Positions 59,373-64,000 of a stretch of DNA of 64,000 nt are shown here, piece after piece (positions within the stretch are counted from its first letter, which is position 1; each line of letters starts with the position of its first letter). This DNA comes from Streptococcus oralis (lineage in GTDB: Bacteria; Bacillota; Bacilli; Lactobacillales; Streptococcaceae): NCBI RefSeq assembly GCF_021497885.1, contig NZ_CP046523.1, forward strand, positions 1,874,841-1,938,840. The letters run 5' to 3'. The position numbers were made by a program, and so were the translations under genes. Under the pieces are notes generated by a model. The model was not told the DNA's origin. It made no database searches and was given only the letters and a program-made list of their open reading frames with translations.

Positions 59373-60688
59373 TCGAATTCCCTCTTAAATCTAATAATTT
59401 GTCTAAATGTGTTGTCTTCCATCTCTGTTTCTAACATAATGTTGTCATATTTATCTAGAATCTCTTTGACATTATTAAGCCCTAAACCTCTATTTCTTCC
59501 CTTGGTAGAGAAACCTAAGGCAAATAAGTCCTCTGAAGGCGTCATAGTGATTTTACATGAATTCTGGATGACTATAACTGTCTCAAAATCCATTTTAATG
59601 ACTGCAACTTCCATTTGTTTCAAGTAACTATCCGCGGCTCCTTCAACAGCATTGTTTAAGAGAATACTCATGATGCGAACAAGATCAAGTAAATCCATTG
59701 ACAATCTAGTAATAACATCCTTTACTTCCAATGTAAACTCTACATCATTATTTCGTGCATAAACAATGGATTGAGCAATCAAACTACGTAAAGCTGAATC
59801 TTCTAAATTGTTCAAATCAAAGTAAGTATATTTTTCTGAACGCAGTTTTTGATTCGCTTTTACTAATACTTCCTTGTAAACTCTGTCAATTTCCTGTAAA
59901 TCTTCACTGTCAATTGCCATTTGCATGCTGACAAGCATACCTGCATAGTCATGACGAAAACCTCGAATTTCATTATACAACTTGACAATTTCATCAGTAT
60001 AAGTCTGTAAATGCTTTTGTTCAAATTTCTTCTGCTTTAGGGCAATCTCTTTTTCAATTTGAACCTTATAAGAATTCATTGCAAAGAAAATCAATAACAA
60101 GCAAATAAAAACAATGGTTGATAAAATACTTCCAAAACTATTTAAATGAGAAATAGTACTCACGATATCTGAAATAAAAGAGACGATATGCAAGAAGATA
60201 AATGCATATAGCACTTTTTTCAAAAAAGAATAGAGATATTCTTTGTCAAAATATTTAAACTCCAAATGGAAATAACGAATTGTTTTTAAAATAACAAAAT
60301 AAGTCAACAACAATACTACTAGAAAGAATATACTTTCATAGTGTAATGCAAGCTCATCACCTGTTATCGAGGATAGCGTTACAGCTATAAAAGTATGAGT
60401 ACTGTGATATAAGAGAGAAAGTAGGAAACTTAGGAATACTCCCCTATACTTATCAAACTTTTTAAACCATATAAAATAAGCGTATAAAATAAATGGATAT
60501 AAAAATTTTTCAATCCCTAGTCCACTTAAATATATAGAATAGAAGAAAAATTCAACTACAAATTCTACTATTACTGTATAAAAAATAAAGAAGTATTGTT
60601 CTTTTCTAGTTGTGTTACAAATCAAATTATAACTTTTACTAGTAATAAAAATATGTAATATAACGCTTATTATTGCGAAAAAATCCAT
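59369..60688 (-). CDS. comD: ComD, competence pheromone receptor histidine kinase
   Basis: Membrane receptor of 439 residues for the CSP encoded by comC. Six to seven N-terminal membrane spans (to about 205) form the peptide-binding part, then a coiled coil, the HPK10-type phospho-histidine H246 in FRHDYAG, and the ATPase domain (NNAVEGA; STKGRNRGLGLNNVKEI). The N-terminal half sets pherotype specificity and should match the CSP variant here. GGGAG precedes the ATG; 12 bases after comC. Confidence 0.97.
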   Translation of the reverse strand: MDFFAIISVILHIFITSKSYNLICNTTRKEQYFFIFYTVIVEFVVEFFFYSIYLSGLGIEKFLYPFILYAYFIWFKKFDKYRGVFLSFLLSLLYHSTHTFIAVTLSSITGDELALHYESIFFLVVLLLTYFVILKTIRYFHLEFKYFDKEYLYSFLKKVLYAFIFLHIVSFISDIVSTISHLNSFGSILSTIVFICLLLIFFAMNSYKVQIEKEIALKQKKFEQKHLQTYTDEIVKLYNEIRGFRHDYAGMLVSMQMAIDSEDLQEIDRVYKEVLVKANQKLRSEKYTYFDLNNLEDSALRSLIAQSIVYARNNDVEFTLEVKDVITRLSMDLLDLVRIMSILLNNAVEGAADSYLKQMEVAVIKMDFETVIVIQNSCKITMTPSEDLFALGFSTKGRNRGLGLNNVKEILDKYDNIMLETEMEDNTFRQIIRFKREFE

Positions 60689-60700
60689 TCTTTTCTCCCT

Positions 60701-60823
60701 TTACTTTCTTTTAAAAAAATAAAATAAAAAATTATTTTCCTTTCTAATTTCTCCACCTTGAATCTCCTGCAATTCTTTCTCTGTAAGCTTTTTGAACTGT
60801 TCCAATTTAACTGTGTTTTTCAT
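60701..60823 (-). CDS. comC: ComC, competence-stimulating peptide precursor
   Basis: 40-residue pheromone precursor, too short for ordinary gene finders. Leader MKNTVKLEQFKKLTEKELQE ends IQGG, the double-glycine site cut on export by ComAB. The mature peptide would be EIRKENNFLFYFFKRK (16 residues): acidic first residue, Arg at position 3, hydrophobic middle, basic C-terminus, all standard for mitis-group CSPs. It is neither pneumococcal CSP-1 nor CSP-2; the closest I can recall is an S. mitis type ending FFNFFKRR. CAGGAG lies 11 bases before the ATG. Confidence 0.95.
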   Translation of the reverse strand: MKNTVKLEQFKKLTEKELQEIQGGEIRKENNFLFYFFKRK

Positions 60824-60870
60824 AATAAAATCTCCTGTATTGTTTTTCTTGTAAATTAACTTACAAATTT

Positions 60871-60876
60871 ATTATA
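60871..60876 (-). promoter_or_regulatory. comCDE -10 element
   Basis: Minus-strand TATAAT, 47 bases upstream of comC. The leader contains TTGTAA-N7-TACAAG-like inverted repeat. Confidence 0.75.
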
Positions 60877-60907
60877 CAAAATGAAGATTATTTAAGAAAA
60901 ATTTCTT

Positions 60908-60939
60908 CTCAACTGCACTGTTTTGCACCTGAAACGCAC
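60908..60939 (-). promoter_or_regulatory. ComE binding site (direct repeats) of comCDE
   Basis: Minus-strand repeats GTGCGTTTCAG (60929-60939) and GTGCAGTTGAG (60908-60918) start 21 bases apart, the spacing of the ComE box (ACANTTSAG-N12-ACANTTSAG). They lie about 31 bases upstream of the -10. Confidence 0.82.
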
Positions 60940-60946
60940 TTTTTTA

Positions 60947-60974
60947 AGAAAAAAGCTGGGAGTAATCCCAGCTT
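60947..60974 (-). terminator. tRNA-Arg terminator
   Basis: Nine-pair stem AAGCTGGGA / TCCCAGCTT (60953-60961 with 60966-60974), followed on the minus strand by TTTTC. It separates tRNA-Arg from comCDE. Confidence 0.9.
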
Positions 60975-60988
60975 CTTCTCTAATGTAC

Positions 60989-61062
60989 TGATCCCAGCAG
61001 GATTCGAACCTGCGACCGTTCGCTTAGAAGGCGAATGCTCTATCCAGCTGAGCTATGAGACC
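60989..61062 (-). tRNA. tRNA-Arg (anticodon TCT)
   Basis: 74 bases on the minus strand: acceptor GGTCTCA / TGGGATC (two G-T pairs) with discriminator A, D-arm AGCTCAGCTGGATAG, anticodon stem TCGCC / GGCGA equivalent with loop CTTCTAA, T-loop GGTTCGAATCC. Adjacent to comC as in pneumococcus. Confidence 0.95.
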
Positions 61063-61072
61063 TAACATGACC

Positions 61073-61101
61073 ATTCTATCAAAAAACAAGAAGTAAGTCA
61101 A
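61073..61101 (-). promoter_or_regulatory. tRNA-Arg promoter
   Basis: Minus-strand TTGACT (61096-61101), 17-base spacer, TAGAAT (61073-61078), just downstream of the rlmH stop. Confidence 0.8.
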
Positions 61102-61105
61102 TCTT

Positions 61106-61585
61106 CTATTTATGATAAGGGGATCCCTGCTGAATGGTAAAAGCACGATAAATTTGTTCAACAAGAACTAATCTCATTAACTGATGTGGCAAGGTCAAAC
61201 GTCCAAAACTAACAGAAAGATTCGCTCGATGCTTCACAGCAGGGGATAGTCCCAGACTTCCACCAATAATAAATGTAAGGGTAGAAAATCCCTTTATAGA
61301 AGCCTGTTCCAGCTGTTTACTGAATTCTTCTGAAGAGAGAGTTTTTCCTTCAATTGCCAACACAACAACAAAATCTCTTTCTCCAACTTTAGAAAGAATT
61401 CGATTTCCCTCTATTTCTAATATTTTATGATTTTCTGACTCACTTGCCTTATCTGGAGTTTTTTCATCAGCTAACTCAATGATTTCTACAGTGGCAAAAC
61501 GAGAAATTCGTTTAGTATATTCAGCAATGCCATCTTTAAGGTATTTTTCCTTCAGTTTTCCAACTGTTACAATTTTTATTTTCAT
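61106..61585 (-). CDS. rlmH: RlmH, 23S rRNA pseudouridine-1915 N3-methyltransferase
   Basis: SPOUT methyltransferase of 159 residues (formerly YbeA/OrfX) that methylates pseudouridine 1915 in helix 69. The SAM knot motif [12 protein letters not shown] lies near 104-115 and the C-terminal [18 protein letters not shown] and SPYHK ends are typical. The mRNA is probably leaderless (TAGAAT six bases before the ATG). Confidence 0.97.
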   Translation of the reverse strand: MKIKIVTVGKLKEKYLKDGIAEYTKRISRFATVEIIELADEKTPDKASESENHKILEIEGNRILSKVGERDFVVVLAIEGKTLSSEEFSKQLEQASIKGFSTLTFIIGGSLGLSPAVKHRANLSVSFGRLTLPHQLMRLVLVEQIYRAFTIQQGSPYHK

Positions 61586-61591
61586 TCTTCT

Positions 61592-61600
61592 ATTCTAACA
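61592..61600 (-). promoter_or_regulatory. Extended -10 promoter of rlmH (leaderless)
   Basis: Minus-strand TGT-TAGAAT (61592-61600), then six bases and the ATG. No Shine-Dalgarno beyond a weak AGAAG. Confidence 0.5.
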
Positions 61601-61622
61601 TATTCACACTTCATTTCACATC

Positions 61623-61685
61623 TTATTCACAAAGAATCATCTAGAAAAACTAGCAAATTCACAGAAAAAAAGCGAGTTATCCACA
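61623..61685 (+). other. DnaA-box pair upstream of htrA
   Basis: TTATTCACA (61623-61631) and a perfect TTATCCACA (61677-61685) in the rlmH-htrA intergenic region. They may belong to the origin or give DnaA control over htrA-parB. Confidence 0.6.
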
Positions 61686-61705
61686 ACTTGTGTAAAACTT
61701 CTACC

Positions 61706-61722
61706 TTTAAGCTTGAATTAAG
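61706..61722 (+). promoter_or_regulatory. CiaR binding site of htrA-parB
   Basis: TTTAAG-CTTGA-ATTAAG, a perfect match to the CiaR repeat NTTAAG-N5-WTTAAG, 10 bases upstream of the -10. Confidence 0.92.
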
Positions 61723-61732
61723 TTAATAGATT

Positions 61733-61738
61733 TATACT
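61733..61738 (+). promoter_or_regulatory. htrA -10 element
   Basis: TATACT correctly placed behind the CiaR repeats. The ribosome site GGAGG lies just before the ATG at 61770. Confidence 0.8.
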
Positions 61739-61769
61739 TTAATCAAATAAAAAACAAACGGAGGCGTTT

Positions 61770-62960
61770 ATGAAACACTTACAAAAATTTTACAAAAAAG
61801 GAGTTACCTTTCTTATCATCATTCTGATAGGATTTTTGAGTGGTGCCCTAGGAAGTTTTGTGACACTGCAACTTTATCAAAAACAAGTAAGTCAAGCCAC
61901 AAATAACACTACAAACACTGTTACTCAGACTTCCTACAAAAATGAAAATGCAACAACTCAGGCCGTTAATAAGGTAAAAGATGCCGTTGTGTCGGTCATC
62001 ACTTATTCATCAAATCGACAAAATAGTGTTTTTGGAAATGACGAGACAGATACGGATACCGACTCTCAACAGGTAGCAAGTGAAGGTTCTGGTGTTATTT
62101 ACAAAAAGAATGGGAAAGATGCCTACCTTGTGACAAATACCCACGTTATTAAAGGAGCTTCAAAAGTTGATATCCGTTTAGCAGACGGTACAAAAGTTCC
62201 TGGTGAAATTGTCGGTTCTGATACGTTCTCTGATATTGCTGTCGTAAAAATTTCTTCAGAAAAAGTCACAACCGTAGCAGAATTTGGAGATTCTAGCAAG
62301 CTTAATGTCGGAGAAACTGCAATCGCAATTGGTAGTCCTCTGGGCTCAGAATATGCCAATACAGTTACCCAAGGAATCATTTCAAGTCTCAATCGAAATG
62401 TCTCTCTAAAATCTCAAGATGGTCAAGCGATTTCTACAAAAGCTATTCAGACAGATACTGCTATTAACCCTGGTAACTCTGGTGGTCCACTTGTAAACAT
62501 TCAGGGCCAAGTTATCGGGATTACATCAAGTAAAATTGCAAGTAATGGTGGAACCTCTGTCGAAGGTCTTGGTTTTGCAATCCCATCAAATGATGCTCAA
62601 AATATTATTAAACAGCTTGAAAGTGATGGTAAAGTGACTCGCCCTGCTCTTGGAATTCAAATGGTTAATTTAGCTAATATCGGAGCTAGTGATCTTAGAA
62701 AACTCAATATTCCAAGTAGCGTAACTTCTGGTGTAGTGGTAAAATCTGTTCAAAGTAATATGCCTGCATCTGGTCACCTTGAAAAATACGACGTTATTAC
62801 CAAAGTTGACGACAAGGAGACTTCTTCGTCAACAGATTTACAGAGTGCTCTTTACAACCATTCTATCGGAGACACCATTAAAATCACCTACTATCGAAAT
62901 GGGAAAGAGGAGACTACAACTGTTAAACTAGATAAAAGTACAAGTGATTTAGAATCTTAA
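61770..62960 (+). CDS. htrA: HtrA/DegP surface serine protease
   Basis: Membrane-anchored quality-control protease of 396 residues: N-terminal span (about 12-35), an Asn/Thr-rich linker, trypsin-like domain with His in TNTHVI, Asp in DTFSDIAVV and Ser in NPGNSGGPL, and one C-terminal PDZ domain (about 285-385). In pneumococcus HtrA degrades CSP and misfolded proteins and is induced by CiaRH, consistent with the site upstream; it thus damps competence. Confidence 0.97.
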   Translation: MKHLQKFYKKGVTFLIIILIGFLSGALGSFVTLQLYQKQVSQATNNTTNTVTQTSYKNENATTQAVNKVKDAVVSVITYSSNRQNSVFGNDETDTDTDSQQVASEGSGVIYKKNGKDAYLVTNTHVIKGASKVDIRLADGTKVPGEIVGSDTFSDIAVVKISSEKVTTVAEFGDSSKLNVGETAIAIGSPLGSEYANTVTQGIISSLNRNVSLKSQDGQAISTKAIQTDTAINPGNSGGPLVNIQGQVIGITSSKIASNGGTSVEGLGFAIPSNDAQNIIKQLESDGKVTRPALGIQMVNLANIGASDLRKLNIPSSVTSGVVVKSVQSNMPASGHLEKYDVITKVDDKETSSSTDLQSALYNHSIGDTIKITYYRNGKEETTTVKLDKSTSDLES

Positions 62961-63017
62961 TTGACATCAGTGTAAAGAAAACTTTACATATAATAAAAGA
63001 TATGTTAGTGTAGAATC

Positions 63018-63776
63018 ATGGAAAAATTTGAAATGATTTCTATATCGGAAATACAAAAAAATCCCTATCAACCTCGAAAAGAATTTAATGCAGATAAACT
63101 AAGGGAATTGGCTGAGTCAATCAAAGAAAATGGGGTCATCCAACCCATCATCGTTCGTCAATCTCCTGTAATTGGTTATGAAATCCTTGCAGGAGAAAGA
63201 CGATATCGGGCTTCTCTCTTAGCTGGTCTCACTTCTATTCCAGCCGTTGTGAAGCACCTCTCAGATCAGGAAATGATGATTCAGTCTATCATTGAGAATT
63301 TACAGAGAGAAAACTTGAATCCAGTTGAAGAGGCACGCGCCTATGACTCTTTAGTTGAAAAAGGATATACCCATACCGAAATAGCAGATAAAATGGGAAA
63401 ATCTCGTCCTTATATCACTAATTTTATTCGTTTGCTTTCCCTACCAGAGCATATCTTATCTGAAGTAGAAAATGGAAAAATTTCTCAAGCTCATGCACGC
63501 TCACTAGTTGGTTTGGATAAAGAGCGACAGGAATATTTCTTCCAATTGATCAAAAATGAAGACATCTCTGTGAGAAAGTTAGAAACACTGCTGACAGAGA
63601 AAAAACAAAAGAAGCAGAAAAAAAGTGATTCTTTCATCAAAGATGAGGAAGATAAATTAAAAAAACTACTTGGATTAAATGTAGAAATTAAACTTTCTAA
63701 AAAAGATACTGGAAAGGTTATTATTTCTTTTTCAAACCAAGAAGAATATGACAGAATTATCAACAGCCTGAAATAA
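63018..63776 (+). CDS. parB: ParB/Spo0J chromosome partition protein
   Basis: CTP-dependent DNA clamp of 252 residues that loads at parS and recruits SMC. N-terminal ParB/Srx domain with ILAGERRYRAS (about 56-66), HTH region (SRPYITNFIRLLSL), and a C-terminal dimerisation tail after a Lys-rich linker. ParA is absent, as in pneumococcus. A TATAAT at 62989-62994 follows an inverted repeat TGTAAAG-AAAA-CTTTACA in the 57-base gap after htrA; no ribosome site is evident. Confidence 0.96.
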   Translation: MEKFEMISISEIQKNPYQPRKEFNADKLRELAESIKENGVIQPIIVRQSPVIGYEILAGERRYRASLLAGLTSIPAVVKHLSDQEMMIQSIIENLQRENLNPVEEARAYDSLVEKGYTHTEIADKMGKSRPYITNFIRLLSLPEHILSEVENGKISQAHARSLVGLDKERQEYFFQLIKNEDISVRKLETLLTEKKQKKQKKSDSFIKDEEDKLKKLLGLNVEIKLSKKDTGKVIISFSNQEEYDRIINSLK

Positions 63777-63807
63777 GGCTGTTCTTTTATTTTTTCAACC
63801 CACAAAT

Positions 63808-63924
63808 TTATCCACTATTTTTTATAGCAAAAAACCAAAGAATTCAAGGAAATCCCTCACTTATCCCCAACCTGTGGATAAAAAGTGTAAACATTGTGGA
63901 TTCTTTTCCACAGATTGTGGAAAA
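63808..63924. other. oriC DnaA-box cluster
   Basis: Six DnaA-box-like 9-mers between parB and dnaA: TTATCCACT (63808), TTATCCCCA (63861), TGTGGATAA (63873, perfect, minus), TGTGGATTC (63895, minus), TTTTCCACA (63904) and TGTGGAAAA (63916, minus). With parB before and dnaA after, this is the chromosomal replication origin region. Confidence 0.9.
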
Positions 63925-63937
63925 ATGCTAGCATCTA

Positions 63938-63946
63938 TGGTAAAAT
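63938..63946 (+). promoter_or_regulatory. Extended -10 promoter of dnaA
   Basis: TGG-TAAAAT immediately after the DnaA-box cluster, so DnaA probably autoregulates. A very strong ribosome site AAAGGAGGGGG (63982-63992) ends the window; the dnaA start codon should lie within a few bases of the right edge. Confidence 0.7.
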
Positions 63947-64000
63947 AAATCTAACAATAAACCTTTTTACATCAAATATAGCAAAGGAGGGGGATAATCG

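Noticed and set aside
62961..62994. TTGACA and TATAAT upstream of parB as a standard promoter
   Set aside because: The spacer is 22 bases, too long; the intervening inverted repeat TGTAAAG-AAAA-CTTTACA makes a weak hairpin instead. A -10-only promoter remains possible.

Overview
The window is a chromosomal segment of a mitis-group Streptococcus that ends a few bases before dnaA. Gene order largely follows the Streptococcus pneumoniae origin-proximal arc as I recall it (adc, dlt, hslO-dusB, clpC-ctsR, cbpD, dnaB-rplI, comF, tsf-rpsB, pcsB-mreDC, ecf, recF, guaB, trpS, comCDE, rlmH, htrA, parB). Several features are unlike typical pneumococci: an LPXTG-anchored 5'-nucleotidase, a NAD-salvage operon between dusB and clpC, polA next to cbpD, a thiolase beside gdpP, and a ComC peptide that is neither CSP-1 nor CSP-2. 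S. mitis or a close relative such as S. oralis or S. infantis is the best guess.

Layout. 1-1307: zinc uptake operon adcRC(B) with its zinc operator. 1328-3355: surface 5'-nucleotidase. 3498-8009: dltXABCD for D-alanylation of teichoic acids. 8247-10086: hslO and dusB. 10142-14565: an accessory block with a DUF1275 membrane protein, a DUF6287-like lipoprotein under a candidate WalR site, and an operon of nadR, pnuC and an NrtR-like Nudix protein. 14711-17603: ctsR-clpC. 17681-20713: a TPP-riboswitch-controlled ABC transporter operon whose first gene carries an in-frame stop. 20783-24610: polA and the competence lysin cbpD. 24709-28795: gdpP-rplI-dnaB-veg. 28947-32799: thiolase, hpf and the late competence genes comFA-comFC. 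32856-34972: yigZ, a PH-domain protein and cysK. 35087-38418: rpsB-tsf and pcsB. 38512-46266: a cell-shape and envelope cluster (ymfF, ymfH, rodZ, pgsA, ecfA1A2T, mreCD). 46427-55045: yaaA-recF, guaB, trpS, an ABC-F protein and a YfhO-like protein. 55067-58380: YhgE-like exporter and divergent TetR regulator. 58418-60939: two tRNAs and comCDE. 60989-64000: tRNA-Arg, rlmH, htrA-parB and oriC.

The genes fit together mainly around competence and the replication origin. comCDE makes and senses the pheromone; SigX-type cin-boxes lie upstream of cbpD and comFA. htrA, whose homologue acts on the competence peptide, has a perfect CiaR site. ParB has two parS sites within about 22 kb, and DnaA boxes cluster at the right end and also upstream of htrA. 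At least five genes (hslO, polA, comFA, yigZ, rlmH) have a promoter -10 element only 6-7 bases before the ATG and no Shine-Dalgarno, which predicts leaderless mRNAs. No insertion sequences, CRISPR arrays, BOX/RUP repeats or prophage were recognised.
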